DNA of 64,000 nt from Alphaproteobacteria bacterium (GTDB taxonomy: Bacteria; Pseudomonadota; Alphaproteobacteria; Thalassobaculales; Thalassobaculaceae): contig JANSYS010000003.1 in NCBI GenBank assembly GCA_024742275.1, forward strand, positions 186,001 through 250,000, given 5' to 3'. The notes under the pieces are model-generated. The model worked only from the letters and a program-made list of their open reading frames with translations, did no database searches and was not told the origin of the DNA. The position numbers and the translations under genes are program-made. Below are positions 50,677-61,265 of this stretch, piece by piece (the first letter of the stretch is position 1; every line of letters starts with the position of its first letter).

Positions 50677-51885
50677 ATGGACCGGACGGACGAAGTGCCC
50701 CCAGCCGTTTCCGCGGATGTCGTCATCGTCGGCGGCGGCGCCGTGGGATCGGCCACCGCCTATTTCCTTGCGGCAGAGCCCGGTTTCGACGGACGGATCG
50801 TCGTGGTCGAGCGCGATCCAACCTATGCCCGAGCCTCCACACCGCTCTCGGTCGGCGGCATCCGGCAGCAGTTCTCGATTCGGGAAAACGTGGAGATCGG
50901 CCTGTTCGCCCGCGCCTTCATCGGCCAGGCGGCAGACCTGCTGGAGGTCGATGGCGAGCGGCCGGATCTGGGTTTCGTCGAGAACGGCTACCTTTTTCTC
51001 GCCTCGCCGGAAGGTCAGGCGGTCCTCGCCGAGAACCACACAGTCCAGACGCAGGCCGGCGCTCAGATCTCCTGGCTCGAGCCGGCCGATCTCGCCCGAC
51101 GCTTCCCCTATCTCAACACCGACGGCATAGCGGCCGCCACTTTTGGGGAGCGGGGCGAGGGATGGATCGATCCGAACACGCTCCTGCAAGCCTTCAAGCG
51201 CAAGGCGAGGTCGCTCGGCGCCGAGTACGTCACCGGCGAGGTCGCGGCGATCGAGCGCGGCGCGACCGGCGTCGAGCGGGTGGTGCTGTCCGACGGCACC
51301 GCGATCGCCTGCGGCGCCCTGGTTGTCGCGTCGGGCGCCAACTCCGGCGCGGTTGCCGCTCTGGCCGGGGTGGCGCTGCCCGTCGGCCCGCGCATCCGCA
51401 CGGTCTACCAGATCGCCTGCCGCGAGCCGCTGGAGGGCCCGCCTCTGCCGCTCACCATCGGCACGACCGGCGTCTTCGTGCGCCCGGAGGGTACGGGCTT
51501 TGTCTGCGGTACCTCTCCGCCGGAGGACCAGGACCCCGAGAGCTGGGAAATCGAGGTCGACTGGCGTTGGTGGGAGGAGGTGGTCTGGCCGGCCCTCGCC
51601 GAGCGGATTCCCGCCTTCGAGGCGGTCAAGCTGACCGGCGCCTGGGCGGGACCCTACGACTACAACGCGCTGGACCAGAACGCGGTGATCGGCCGCCACC
51701 CGGAGATCGGCAACCTGATCTTCGCCACAGGCTTCTCCGGCCACGGCCTGCAGCAGTCCCCCGCCGCGGGCCGGGCGGTGGCGGAACTGATCACGGCCGG
51801 GAGCTACCGCAGCCTCGATCTTACCCGTTTCGGCATCGAAAGAATTCTTGAGCGCCGACCGCTGAAGGAACGGAACATCGTCTGA
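50677..51885 (+). CDS. FAD-dependent oxidoreductase (DAO family)
   Basis: 402 residues. The FAD-binding GxGxxG is in VVIVGGGAVGSATAYFLA near residue 16. LSVGGIRQQFSIRENV, GWIDPNTLLQAFKRKA and the C-terminal IFATGFSGHGLQQSPAAGR are typical of sarcosine/glycine-oxidase or FOXRED1-like amine oxidases. The substrate is not evident. It is a single gene, divergent from glnD. Confidence 0.88.
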   Translation: MDRTDEVPPAVSADVVIVGGGAVGSATAYFLAAEPGFDGRIVVVERDPTYARASTPLSVGGIRQQFSIRENVEIGLFARAFIGQAADLLEVDGERPDLGFVENGYLFLASPEGQAVLAENHTVQTQAGAQISWLEPADLARRFPYLNTDGIAAATFGERGEGWIDPNTLLQAFKRKARSLGAEYVTGEVAAIERGATGVERVVLSDGTAIACGALVVASGANSGAVAALAGVALPVGPRIRTVYQIACREPLEGPPLPLTIGTTGVFVRPEGTGFVCGTSPPEDQDPESWEIEVDWRWWEEVVWPALAERIPAFEAVKLTGAWAGPYDYNALDQNAVIGRHPEIGNLIFATGFSGHGLQQSPAAGRAVAELITAGSYRSLDLTRFGIERILERRPLKERNIV

Positions 51886-51919
51886 CCGGCCGAGCGGTCG
51901 ACGGGTGGCACCGCCAAGA

Positions 51920-52345
51920 TCAGACAGGCACCGCGTCACCCGCATATTGCGCCAGGAACTCCGGGATCGGCGGGATCGGCTTGATCACATCGATCAGCAC
52001 GCCGCTGGGGTCGCGGGTGATGAAATGGCGTTGGCCGAACGGCTCGTCGCGCAGGGACAACAGGATCGGCAGCCCGGCGGCCTCGGCCCTGGCGAACTCG
52101 GCGTCCACGTCTTCCACCTCGAAATTGATCAGCAGGCCGTAGACATGGCCCCGACCCGCCGCCGGCACGGTCTCGTGGTGGCCGTCCAGGACGGCGATGT
52201 TCACCGCCGGATCCTCGCGTGACTGCAGATGCACGTACCAGTCGCTCTCGAAGGCGGGCTGGAAGCGGAAATGGTCGACGTAGAATCGGGCGGTGTCGGT
52301 GACCGCGTCGGTCATGATGACCGGATAGAACTGGGTGCATTTCAT
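51920..52345 (-). CDS. VOC family (glyoxalase-like) protein
   Basis: 141 residues, two vicinal-oxygen-chelate modules: [38 protein letters not shown] and the closing [14 protein letters not shown]. Members include dioxygenases, glyoxalases and resistance proteins. It is divergent from a TetR regulator; two palindromic operators lie in the gap, so it is probably repressed by that regulator. GGAGG lies about 10 bases ahead of the ATG. Confidence 0.88.
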   Translation of the reverse strand: MKCTQFYPVIMTDAVTDTARFYVDHFRFQPAFESDWYVHLQSREDPAVNIAVLDGHHETVPAAGRGHVYGLLINFEVEDVDAEFARAEAAGLPILLSLRDEPFGQRHFITRDPSGVLIDVIKPIPPIPEFLAQYAGDAVPV

Positions 52346-52368
52346 GGCTTACGCGCCTCCTCAAAATA

Positions 52369-52383
52369 CATACACTCTGTATG
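52369..52383. promoter_or_regulatory. TetR operator, VOC-proximal copy
   Basis: A perfect inverted repeat CATACA-CTC-TGTATG. It shares both half-sites with the second copy 31 bp away (centre to centre) and lies 24 bp upstream of the VOC start. Confidence 0.85.
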
Positions 52384-52399
52384 CTTCTGAGACAATTAA

Positions 52400-52414
52400 C
52401 ATACAGGCTGTATG
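52400..52414. promoter_or_regulatory. TetR operator, tetR-proximal copy
   Basis: A perfect inverted repeat CATACA-GGC-TGTATG, extended by one A/T pair on each side. It ends one base before the regulator's ATG, so binding would block its own expression. Confidence 0.85.
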
Positions 52415-52415
52415 T

Positions 52416-53009
52416 ATGCAACAGACTGTCCGCCGCACCAACGAGGCCCGCACCGCCGCCACCAGGGCGGCGTTGCTCACCGCCGCCAGAACGCTGTTCG
52501 TGGACCAGGGGTACGGCGAGACCGGCACGCCGGAGATCGTCGCGGCCGCCGGCGTCACTCGCGGCGCGCTCTATCATCACTTCGCCGACAAGGCCGATCT
52601 GTTCCGCGCGGTGGTGACGGCCGAGGGTGCCGCCGTCGCGGAGGCCATCGGCCGGGCGGCGGGTGCTGACGGACCACCGCGCCGAGCCTTGATCGAGGGG
52701 GCGGGCGCCTATTTCGCGGCGATGACGGAACCCGGCCGGGCCCGGCTCCTGTTGCTTGAAGGGCCAGCCATCCTGGGCCCGGAGACCATGGCGGCGCTGG
52801 ATCGGGAACAGGGCGGCGGCACCCTGCGCCGCGGACTGGCGGCGGCCCTCCCCCGGATCGATCCGTCCGAACTCGACGCGCTGGCGGACTGCCTGTCGGC
52901 CGCGTTCGACCGGGCGGCGCTGGCCATCGCAGGCGGGGCCGATCCGGCCCCCTATTGTGCGGCGATCACCCGGCTCATCGACGCGACGCTCGCCGCGCGC
53001 CGACCCTAA
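52416..53009 (+). CDS. TetR/AcrR family transcriptional regulator
   Basis: 197 residues. The N-terminal HTH is typical: RTAATRAALLTAARTLFVDQ, YGETGTPEIVAAAGVTRGALY then HHFADKADLFRAVV. The C-terminal ligand domain is helical and variable. ATG 52416 is the only start that leaves the operator outside the gene. It has no ribosome site, so the message may be leaderless. It probably represses itself and the VOC gene. Confidence 0.92.
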   Translation: MQQTVRRTNEARTAATRAALLTAARTLFVDQGYGETGTPEIVAAAGVTRGALYHHFADKADLFRAVVTAEGAAVAEAIGRAAGADGPPRRALIEGAGAYFAAMTEPGRARLLLLEGPAILGPETMAALDREQGGGTLRRGLAAALPRIDPSELDALADCLSAAFDRAALAIAGGADPAPYCAAITRLIDATLAARRP

Positions 53010-53016
53010 CCCGGAT

Positions 53017-55713
53017 CTACTCCCCGCCGAGTTTGGCCTTCAGCGCATATAGGGCCTCCAGCGCCTCGCGCGGGCTCATCTCGTCCGGATTGAGGTCCCG
53101 CAGCGCCGCTTCAGCAGGGCTCGGACCGGCGGCATCAGCCTCGCGCGGCTTCGACGCGGCCGCGCTGAAAAGCGGCAGATCGTCGATCAGAGTGGTCGCC
53201 GCCTTGCCCTGCTCACCCTTCTCCAACCTGTCCAGAACCTCTTCGGCCCGGCCGATCACCGCGCCGGGCAACCCGGCCAGCTTGGCCACATGGATCCCGT
53301 AGGACCGGTCGGCGGCCCCGGCGATCACCTCGTGCAGGAAGACGATGTCGTCCTTCCACTCCTTCACCGCCATCGTATGGCAGGAGAGGGCCGAGAGCCG
53401 GTCGGCCAAGGTCGTTAACTCATGGTAATGGGTTGCGAACAGCGCCCGGCATCGGTTGGTCTCATGCAGGTGCTCGACCGTCGCCCAAGCGATGGACAGG
53501 CCGTCGAAGGTCGCCGTCCCTCGGCCGATCTCGTCCAGAATCACCAACGCCCGCGCGCCCGCCTGGTTGAGGATCGCGGCGGTTTCCACCATCTCGACCA
53601 TGAAGGTAGAACGGCCGCGGGCGAGGTCATCGGCCGCGCCGACACGGCTGAACAGCCGGTCGACCACGCCGATCCGGGCCGAGGCCGCCGGCACGAAGGC
53701 ACCGATCTGCGCCAGCAAGGCGATCAGCGCGTTCTGCCGCAGGAAAGTCGATTTGCCGGCCATGTTCGGGCCGGTCACCAGCCAGACCCGGTCGTCCGGC
53801 ACCAGCGCGCAGGAATTGGCGACGAAGGCGCCCGGGCCGTCCGGCAAGCTCGCCTCGACCACAGGGTGGCGCCCGCCCGTCACCTCGAACCCGAGCCCGT
53901 CATCGACAACGGGCCGGCACCAGTCACGCGCCGCGGCGAGGTCCGCCAGGGCGGCCGACACGTCCAGGCGCGCCAGGGCGGCGGCGGCGATGGCAAGCGT
54001 ATCCGCCGCTTCCATCACTTTGCCGATCAGGTCGGCAAACACCTCCAGCTCCACCGCCAGAGCCTTGTCGGCGGCGCTGGACAGATCCTTCTCCAACTCC
54101 CCGAGTTCGACCGTCGTAAACCGGACCGCGTTCGCCATGGTCTGACGATGGATGAAGCCGTCCCGCCCCATCACCTTGTCGCCGTTGCCGGCGGAAACCT
54201 CGATGAAGTAGCCGAGAACGTTGTTGTGCTTGACCTTGAGCGCCGCGACGCCGGTCTCCTTGGCGTATTTCGCCTGCAGGACGGCGATCATCCGGCGGCT
54301 CTCGTCGCGCAGACCTCGCAGACGGTCCAGTTCCGGCGCGTAGCCCGCCGCGACCAGTCCGCCGTCGCGGGCCAGCAGCGGCAGCTCGGCCGCCAACGCT
54401 CGGCCGAGCACGTCCACCAGCTCGGAATGCTCCCCCAGATCGGCGAGGTCGCGAGCGATCGGGGCCGGCGGGCTCGACAACGGCGCGCGAGCGATCGCGG
54501 CGCGAATCGGCCCGGTCTCAGCCAGGGCGTCGCGGATCGCCGCCAGGTCGCGCGGGCCGCCGCGATCGAGCGCCAGACGGGACAGCGCCCGGTCGACATC
54601 CGGAATCCTGCCCAGGATCTCCCGCAGGTCCCGCCGGGCCCGCTCGGCCTCCAGAAAGAAGGAGACGCCGTCCAGGCGCGCCCCGATCTCGACCGGATCG
54701 GTGAGCGGCGCCGACAGCCGAGCGACAAGCAGCCGCGCGCCGGCGCCGGTGAGCGTGCGGTCGATGGTGGCGAGAAGGCTGCCCCGCCGCTCGCCCGAGA
54801 GGGTGCGGGTGAGTTCAAGGTTGCGCCGGGTCGCGGCGTCGATCTCCATCACCCCGCCGGGCGACCAGCGGCGAATCGCGGCCAGCCGCGGGCGCTTGCC
54901 CTTCTGGGTGAGGTCCAGATAGTCGACGATGGCCCCGGCCGCAGCGAGCTCGGGACGGGAGAAGGCGCCGAACGCGTCCAGCGCCGTCACGCCGTAACTC
55001 GCCTCCAGGCGCCGCCGCCCGTTCTCGCTGTCGAACCGGGCGCCGGGCATCGGATGGCTGATCCCGCGCGCTTCAGCCAGCCCGGCCTCCAGCGCCGGAT
55101 CGCCGAACAGCTTCTCCGACAGGATCAGTTCCGACGGGGCGAGCCGGGCCAGCGCGGCTTCGAGCCCGCGGAGCTCGACCGGTTGAGTCTGAAAGTCGCC
55201 GGTAGAGAGATCCACCCAGGCAAGGCCGAAGGATCCGCCGGCTTCGGCCAGAGAAGCCAGATAATTCGGCCTGCGGGAGTCGAGCAGGGTGTCCTCGGTC
55301 AGGGTGCCCGGCGTGACGACGCGCACCACGTCGCGCCGGACGACGGACTTGCCGCCGCGCTTCTTCGCCTCGGCCGGATCCTCGGTCTGCTCGCAGACCG
55401 CTACCCGGTGACCCTGCCGGATCAGCCGCGCAAGGTAGCTCTCCGAGCTGTGATGCGGGACCCCGCACATCGGGATCGGCTCTCCCTGGTGCTGGCCCCG
55501 TTGCGTCAGCGTAATGTCCAGGGCCCGGGCGGCTACCACCGCATCCTCGAAGAACAGCTCGTAGAAGTCCCCCATGCGATAGAACAGCAGCGCGTCGGGA
55601 TGGGCGCGTTTGACCTCGAAATACTGCTGGAACATCGGCGTCGCTCCGGCGGCGCGCGCGTCCAGCACGGTATCCTGGTCCTGATGGTCGCGAAGGGACG
55701 GCTCGGCGGGCAC
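53017..55713 (-). CDS. mutS: DNA mismatch repair protein MutS
   Basis: 898 residues. The mismatch-binding domain has [19 protein letters not shown] then [15 protein letters not shown] with the Phe-x-Glu wedge. Connector, lever and clamp domains follow. The ATPase has [51 protein letters not shown] and FATHYHELT. The GTG start at 55713 gives the expected N-terminus. It is monocistronic and divergent from maeB. Confidence 0.96.
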   Translation of the reverse strand: MPAEPSLRDHQDQDTVLDARAAGATPMFQQYFEVKRAHPDALLFYRMGDFYELFFEDAVVAARALDITLTQRGQHQGEPIPMCGVPHHSSESYLARLIRQGHRVAVCEQTEDPAEAKKRGGKSVVRRDVVRVVTPGTLTEDTLLDSRRPNYLASLAEAGGSFGLAWVDLSTGDFQTQPVELRGLEAALARLAPSELILSEKLFGDPALEAGLAEARGISHPMPGARFDSENGRRRLEASYGVTALDAFGAFSRPELAAAGAIVDYLDLTQKGKRPRLAAIRRWSPGGVMEIDAATRRNLELTRTLSGERRGSLLATIDRTLTGAGARLLVARLSAPLTDPVEIGARLDGVSFFLEAERARRDLREILGRIPDVDRALSRLALDRGGPRDLAAIRDALAETGPIRAAIARAPLSSPPAPIARDLADLGEHSELVDVLGRALAAELPLLARDGGLVAAGYAPELDRLRGLRDESRRMIAVLQAKYAKETGVAALKVKHNNVLGYFIEVSAGNGDKVMGRDGFIHRQTMANAVRFTTVELGELEKDLSSAADKALAVELEVFADLIGKVMEAADTLAIAAAALARLDVSAALADLAAARDWCRPVVDDGLGFEVTGGRHPVVEASLPDGPGAFVANSCALVPDDRVWLVTGPNMAGKSTFLRQNALIALLAQIGAFVPAASARIGVVDRLFSRVGAADDLARGRSTFMVEMVETAAILNQAGARALVILDEIGRGTATFDGLSIAWATVEHLHETNRCRALFATHYHELTTLADRLSALSCHTMAVKEWKDDIVFLHEVIAGAADRSYGIHVAKLAGLPGAVIGRAEEVLDRLEKGEQGKAATTLIDDLPLFSAAASKPREADAAGPSPAEAALRDLNPDEMSPREALEALYALKAKLGGE

Positions 55714-55979
55714 GGCTCGGCGGGGCTCCGGGATGGCAAGAAGCCGGCGACCCTACCATAGGGGGCGTCGCCGAGGGAGACGGATCGGCTTCCGACAGAC
55801 CTCCATTTCGACGGCGCCGGGTAAGGAACTGTTTTGCAACAGACTGTTTTTCAGCAAGCCCTTCCCCCCACTCGCCGGCGACGGTAACGTCGGATCGGAA
55901 GACAAAGGCGGGGCTACCGCCGCAGGCGCCGATTCGGCGAGGCCGGCACCGGCTTGGTTCAGGGAGCGAAAAGACGGAC

Positions 55980-58247
55980 ATGGACACAGAGAATCGGACC
56001 GACGCGGAAACCGAAGCGCTGCTGTTTCACTCGACCGGCCGACCCGGCAAGATCGAGATCACGCCGACCAAGCCGCTGACGACGCAGCGAGAACTGTCCC
56101 TGGCCTATTCGCCGGGCGTCGCGGTCCCCTGCCTGGAGATCGAGAAGGACCCCAACACCGCCTACGACTACACGTCGCGCGGCAACATCGTCGCCGTCAT
56201 CTCCAACGGTACCGCGGTTCTCGGCCTCGGCAATATCGGCGCGCTGGCCTCGAAGCCGGTGATGGAGGGCAAGGCCGTCCTGTTCAAGCGCTTCGCCGAT
56301 GTCGACGGCATCGATCTGGAGGTCGATACCCAGGACGTGGACGAGTTCGTCAACTCCGTGCGCTATCTCGGCCCGAGCTTCGGCGGCATCAACCTGGAAG
56401 ACATCAAGGCGCCGGAATGCTTCATCATCGAGCAGCGCCTCAAAGAACTGCTGGACATTCCAGTGTTCCACGACGACCAGCACGGCACGGCGATCATCTC
56501 CGCCGCCGGTCTGATCAACGCCATGCACCTGACCGGCCGCGACATCAAGACCACCAAACTGGTGGTCAACGGCGCCGGCGCCGCCTCGATCGCCGGGGTC
56601 GAGTTGCTCAAGGCCATGGGCATGCCGCACAACAACATCATCATCTGCGACACGCGCGGCGTCGTGTACCAAGGCCGCGAGCAGGGGATGAACCAATGGA
56701 AGTCGGCCCACGCGGCGGTGACCGACCGGCGGACACTGGCCGAGGCCCTGGACGGGGCAGACGCCTTCTTCGGCCTGTCGGTGAAGGGCGCGGTGACCAA
56801 GGACATGGTGGCGTCCATGGCGGCGAATCCGATCATCTTCGCCATGGCCAACCCGGATCCCGAGATCACGCCCGAGGACGTGCAGTCCGTGCGCAGCGAC
56901 GCGATCATGGCGACCGGGCGGTCGGACTATCCGAATCAGGTGAACAACGTCCTCGGCTTCCCCTACATCTTCCGCGGGGCGCTCGACGTGCGGGCGTCCG
57001 AAATCAATCAGGAGATGAAGATCGCCGCCGCCAACGCACTCGCTGAACTGGCCCGCGAGGACGTGCCGGACGAAGTCGACGCCGCCTATTCCGGCCGGCG
57101 CCTGCACTACGGCCGCGACTACATCATTCCGGCCCCCTTCGACCCCCGCCTGATCGTCCACGTTTCCGCCGCCGTCGCCCAGGCGGCGATGGACACCGGC
57201 GTCGCGCGCAAGCGCATCGAGGACATGGACGCCTACCGGGCTGAACTCGGTGCCCGCCTCGACCCGACCGCAGCCAGCCTGCAGAACATCTTCGACCGCA
57301 TCCGAAAAGCCCAAAAGCGGGTGGTCTTCGCCGAGGGCGAGGAAGAGAAGACGATCCGTGCCGCCCTGTCGTTCCAGAACGGCGGCTACGGCCACGCGGT
57401 GCTGATCGGCCGCGAGGACCGGATCAAGAGCAAGATCCAGGACATGGGCATCGCCGGTGCCGAGTCCCTGGAAGTGCAGAACGCCCGCGTGTCACCCTTC
57501 AACGAAAAGTACATAGAGTTCCTGTATAACCGCCTTCAGAGGAAGGGCGCGATGCATCGGGACTGTCAGAGAATGGTGAACCAGGACCGCAACATCTTTG
57601 CCGCCTGCATGGTGGCGATGGGCGACGCGGACGGCATGGTGACCGGGCTGACCCGAAGCTTCGGCGTCTCCGCCGACGACGTCACCCGGGTCATCGACTG
57701 CAAACCGAACGAGCTTCTGATGGCCGTCACGATGGTGATCTCGCGCGGCCGCACGATCTTCATCGCGGACACGAACGTCCACGAACTTCCCGAAGCGGAT
57801 CAGCTCGCCGACATCACCTGCCAGACCGCGGCCGCCGCGCGTGCTTTCGGCCATGAGCCGCGCGTGGCGCTGCTGTCGTTTTCCAACTTCGGCAATCCGA
57901 TGCGCGAGAAGGCGCTGCGAATCCGCGAGGCGGTGGAGATCCTGGACGGCCGCGCGGTTGATTTCGAGTACGACGGCGAGATGTCCGCCGATGTCGCGCT
58001 GGATCCGGAAGTACGGCGGCTCTACCCGTTCTGCCGCCTTTCCGGACCGGCCAACGTCCTGATCATGCCGGCCCTGCACTCGGCCAACATCTCCTACAAA
58101 ATCCTCCAGCGCTTCGCCGGCGGGTCGGTGATCGGGCCGATGCTGCTGGGCCTTCAGAAACCGGCGCAGATCGTCCAGATGGGCGCGAGCGTCACCGACA
58201 TTGTGAACGCCGCGGCGATCGCAGCGCACGAGGCGACCATCGGCTGA
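55980..58247 (+). CDS. maeB: NADP-dependent malic enzyme with C-terminal phosphotransacetylase-like domain
   Basis: 755 residues. Residues 1-430 are malic enzyme: [41 protein letters not shown] (metal Asp) and [16 protein letters not shown] (nucleotide site). The rest is a Pta-like domain ([39 protein letters not shown]) that is usually regulatory in this MaeB type. It decarboxylates malate to pyruvate. It lies 65 bases ahead of phoR. Confidence 0.94.
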   Translation: MDTENRTDAETEALLFHSTGRPGKIEITPTKPLTTQRELSLAYSPGVAVPCLEIEKDPNTAYDYTSRGNIVAVISNGTAVLGLGNIGALASKPVMEGKAVLFKRFADVDGIDLEVDTQDVDEFVNSVRYLGPSFGGINLEDIKAPECFIIEQRLKELLDIPVFHDDQHGTAIISAAGLINAMHLTGRDIKTTKLVVNGAGAASIAGVELLKAMGMPHNNIIICDTRGVVYQGREQGMNQWKSAHAAVTDRRTLAEALDGADAFFGLSVKGAVTKDMVASMAANPIIFAMANPDPEITPEDVQSVRSDAIMATGRSDYPNQVNNVLGFPYIFRGALDVRASEINQEMKIAAANALAELAREDVPDEVDAAYSGRRLHYGRDYIIPAPFDPRLIVHVSAAVAQAAMDTGVARKRIEDMDAYRAELGARLDPTAASLQNIFDRIRKAQKRVVFAEGEEEKTIRAALSFQNGGYGHAVLIGREDRIKSKIQDMGIAGAESLEVQNARVSPFNEKYIEFLYNRLQRKGAMHRDCQRMVNQDRNIFAACMVAMGDADGMVTGLTRSFGVSADDVTRVIDCKPNELLMAVTMVISRGRTIFIADTNVHELPEADQLADITCQTAAAARAFGHEPRVALLSFSNFGNPMREKALRIREAVEILDGRAVDFEYDGEMSADVALDPEVRRLYPFCRLSGPANVLIMPALHSANISYKILQRFAGGSVIGPMLLGLQKPAQIVQMGASVTDIVNAAAIAAHEATIG

Positions 58248-58312
58248 CGGAACGGGCGGGCCCGTCCGCCGCCGTCGGACCGCAAGATGCCGGCCGAGGC
58301 ATCGGAGGAGAC

Positions 58313-59866
58313 ATGGCGGACCCGAACACGCCGGGGGCGAATAACAGGACTGACGACCGCAAACGGTTCCAGGCCGCGTCCCAGGCCATGCCGGCATGGG
58401 GTACGGTCAGCCGCATGGCCGGTCTCCTGGTCATGGTCCCGAGCCTCGTCTTCATCGGTCTGGCAGTTGCAGGCGAAATCGCCGCGCCGATTGCCGCGGC
58501 GTCGGTCGCCGCGAGCTACCTGGCCATGCTGGCCGTCGTCCGCCACCATCTGCGGGAGCTGGCGATCCTGCGCCAGCACCTGGACGAGCGGGCCCAGGCG
58601 CCGGATCTGGAGACGGCGCTCGCCGACCGGCGCGGCGCGATCTCGCTGATCAGCGATACCGGACCCTCGGCCGATCTGGCCCTGTCGCTGGAACGGGCGG
58701 ATCGGCAGTTCTCCCTCTGGATGACCGCGGCCCACCGGGAGGCGGAAACCCGTACCCGCATCATCCAGGCCATTCCCGATCCGCTGCTGGTGGTCGACGC
58801 ACGCTCACGCATCCTGAGCGCCAACCGGGCCGCTCTTTCCCAGTTCGGCCAACGCATCGAGGGCCGCGACCTCTCGGCGGTAATCCGCCACCCGGCGGTG
58901 CTGTCGGCGGTGCGCGACGTACAGGCCGGACGCGAATGCGACCCGGTCGAGTTCGAGATGGCGGCGCCAACCGAGCAGACCTTCACGGTCCAAATCGAGC
59001 CGCTCCACGACGGCGACGGCAAGCCCGCAGCCGCCCTATTGCTTTTCGTCGACCTGACCGCGGTAAGACGGTCGGAGCAGATGCGGGTCGATTTTGTCGC
59101 CAATGTGAGCCACGAACTGCGCACCCCCCTCGCCACCCTCATGGGCTTCATCGAGACGCTGCAGGGACCGGCCCGCGACGATGCCGACGCCCGCGACCGA
59201 TTCCTGGAGATCATGCGGCTGCAGGCCCATCGCATGAGCCGGCTGGTCAACGACCTGCTATCGCTGTCCAGAATCGAGACGAACGAGCACAGCGCGCCCA
59301 CGTCGCGGGTGGCGCTCCCGCCGCTTCTGGAAGGGGTGAAGGCGACCCTGGACCTCGAGGCGCGGCGCAAGGACATGCGGGTTCGTGTCGAGGTGGCAGA
59401 CGGTCTGCCGCCCGTCATCGGCGAGTCCGACGAATTGACCCAGGTCCTGCAGAACCTGATGGACAACGCCATCAAGTATGGCCGCAGCGGCACGGTCGTC
59501 GAGGTATCTGCAGCACCGGCGGAGAAAGTCCCCGCGGCCTATCCCGGCAAGCGAGCCGACGCCATAGCCATTCGGGTGCGCGATCAGGGCGAGGGGATCG
59601 ATGCCGCCCACGTTCCGCGCCTGACCGAGCGTTTTTACCGCGTCGACACGGCGCGGTCCCGGGAGCTGGGGGGGACCGGCCTCGGACTCGCCATCGTCAA
59701 ACACATCATCGGCCGGCACCGCGGCGCGCTGACAATCGAATCCGCCCGCGGCGTCGGAACGACGGTGACCGCCTATCTGCCCCGTGCGACCGATGAGGCA
59801 CAAACGCCCGGAACTCCCGAGGAACACCACGGTCGTAGCGGGCCGAGAACGATTACCGCTGCGTGA
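58313..59866 (+). CDS. phoR: Phosphate-regulon sensor histidine kinase PhoR
   Basis: 517 residues. Two N-terminal membrane helices lie at about 36-80, then a linker and a PAS domain (IIQAIPDPLLVVDARSRILS). HisKA has FVANVSHELRTPLATLMGF with the phospho-His. The HATPase has LQNLMDNAIKYGRSG, DQGEGIDAAHVPRLTERFYR and GGTGLGLAIVKHIIGRHRG. PhoR identity rests on the pst genes downstream. phoB is not in the window and probably follows pstB. No periplasmic sensor domain, as in known PhoR. Confidence 0.9.
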   Translation: MADPNTPGANNRTDDRKRFQAASQAMPAWGTVSRMAGLLVMVPSLVFIGLAVAGEIAAPIAAASVAASYLAMLAVVRHHLRELAILRQHLDERAQAPDLETALADRRGAISLISDTGPSADLALSLERADRQFSLWMTAAHREAETRTRIIQAIPDPLLVVDARSRILSANRAALSQFGQRIEGRDLSAVIRHPAVLSAVRDVQAGRECDPVEFEMAAPTEQTFTVQIEPLHDGDGKPAAALLLFVDLTAVRRSEQMRVDFVANVSHELRTPLATLMGFIETLQGPARDDADARDRFLEIMRLQAHRMSRLVNDLLSLSRIETNEHSAPTSRVALPPLLEGVKATLDLEARRKDMRVRVEVADGLPPVIGESDELTQVLQNLMDNAIKYGRSGTVVEVSAAPAEKVPAAYPGKRADAIAIRVRDQGEGIDAAHVPRLTERFYRVDTARSRELGGTGLGLAIVKHIIGRHRGALTIESARGVGTTVTAYLPRATDEAQTPGTPEEHHGRSGPRTITAA

Positions 59867-59897
59867 AAATCGCATGACGAAATTATTACGGCACCCG

Positions 59898-59937
59898 CTG
59901 TAATCAAAGTTTCATGGTTCTGTCTTAAAAACTTTCT
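59898..59937 (+). promoter_or_regulatory. Tandem Pho-box array upstream of pstS
   Basis: Heptamers at 59898 (CTGTAAT), 59909 (GTTTCAT), 59920 (CTGTCTT) and 59931 (ACTTTCT), each 11 bp apart. The first pair forms an 18-mer matching the E. coli Pho box CTGTCATAAAACTGTCAT at 14 of 18 positions and the second pair at 12 of 18. This is the expected PhoB target. Confidence 0.75.
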
Positions 59938-60057
59938 ACCCCGTCGGTACTTCTCCGCACAGCCGAACCGGGGGAGCGAAGGCGCATCGATGACGATGCG
60001 GCTCACCTGCGGGGACGGCGGAACGCAACCTCCCAAGCGAAAGACTGGAGGACTCTC

Positions 60058-61086
60058 ATGACTTTCTCGTTCGGCAAGGCGGCCGCCATCGCCGCGCTCG
60101 GCGTCGTCGCGATGACGGCCCAGGCCGAGGCCCGTGATCAGATTCGCATCGTCGGTTCGTCGACCGTGTTCCCGTTTGCCACCGTGGTCGCGGAGAACTT
60201 CGGCAAGACCACCGGCTTCAAGACCCCGGTGATCGAGTCGACCGGCTCCGGCGGCGGCCTCAAGCTGTTCTGCCAGGGCGTCGGGACCGAGCATCCCGAC
60301 TTCACCAACGCCTCGCGTCGGATCAAGAAGTCCGAGGTCGAGCTCTGCGCCGAGAACGGCGTAACCGACATCACCGAGATCAAGCTCGGCTATGACGGCA
60401 TCGTGCTGGCCAACTCGAAGGCCGCCGAGACCTACAATCTGAGCCGCAAGGACATCTTCCTGGCCCTGGCCAAGCAGGTTCCGGTCGACGGCAAGCTGGT
60501 CCCGAACCCCTACACCAAGTGGTCGGAGATCAACCCGGACCTGCCGGACACCGAGATCGAGGTCCTGGGCCCGCCGCCGACCTCCGGCACCCGCGACGCG
60601 TTCGTGGAGCTGGTGATGCGCGAAGGCGCCGAACAGTTCCCGATGCTCAAGGAGATGGGGAAGAAGGACTTCCGAGCGGTCTCCGATTCCATGCGCGAGG
60701 ACGGCCGCTTCGTCGAGGCCGGCGAGAACGACAACCTGATCGTCCAGAAGCTCGAGGCCAACCCGGCCGCGCTGGGCATCTTCGGCTTCTCCTTCCTCGA
60801 CCAGAACGCCGACAAGGTCCACGGCTCGATCATCGACGGCTCGGCCCCGACCTTCGAGGCCATCGCCGACGGCTCCTATCCGGTCTCCCGCTCGCTGTTC
60901 TTCTACATGAAGAACGCCCATGTCGGCGTGATCCCGGGAATGAAGGAATACGTCGCCGAGTTCACCAGCGAGAAAGCGGCCGGCCAGGAAGGCTATCTGA
61001 CCGATAAGGGCCTCATCCCGCTGCCGGAAGAGGATCTGAAGAGCTATCGCTCGGCTGGCGAGAACCTCACCAATCTGAGCCTCTGA
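60058..61086 (+). CDS. pstS: Phosphate ABC transporter substrate-binding protein PstS
   Basis: 342 residues with a signal peptide (AAAIAALGVVAMTAQAEA, cleaved near ARDQ). The mature part has IRIVGSSTVFPFATVVAENF, the phosphate-binding ESTGSGGGLKLFC loop, PPTSGTRDAFVELV and a C-terminal YPVSRSLFFYMKNAHVGVIP. It binds phosphate in the periplasm for PstCAB. Its promoter region contains the Pho-box array. Confidence 0.95.
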   Translation: MTFSFGKAAAIAALGVVAMTAQAEARDQIRIVGSSTVFPFATVVAENFGKTTGFKTPVIESTGSGGGLKLFCQGVGTEHPDFTNASRRIKKSEVELCAENGVTDITEIKLGYDGIVLANSKAAETYNLSRKDIFLALAKQVPVDGKLVPNPYTKWSEINPDLPDTEIEVLGPPPTSGTRDAFVELVMREGAEQFPMLKEMGKKDFRAVSDSMREDGRFVEAGENDNLIVQKLEANPAALGIFGFSFLDQNADKVHGSIIDGSAPTFEAIADGSYPVSRSLFFYMKNAHVGVIPGMKEYVAEFTSEKAAGQEGYLTDKGLIPLPEEDLKSYRSAGENLTNLSL

Positions 61087-61102
61087 GCGGGCTCCGATCA
61101 AG

Positions 61103-61126
61103 GCGGCCGGCCCTCGGGTCGGCCGC
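61103..61126 (+). terminator. Stem-loop between pstS and pstC
   Basis: A 10-bp GC-rich stem (GCGGCCGGCC with its partner including one G-T pair) and a tetraloop, 17 bases after the pstS stop. No T-run follows. It probably protects or attenuates, letting pstS exceed pstCA. Confidence 0.5.
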
Positions 61127-61265
61127 TCCCGTCTTCACCGCTTGCTTCCCGGCATTCTCCGCCGACACATGCGGCGGTTATTTCCAGACACAAATTCGTT
61201 AGACCCTTTTCAACACCGGCGACTCCAGCGTCGGATCGGGATCGCTCTCAGGGGACCGGCTACCC

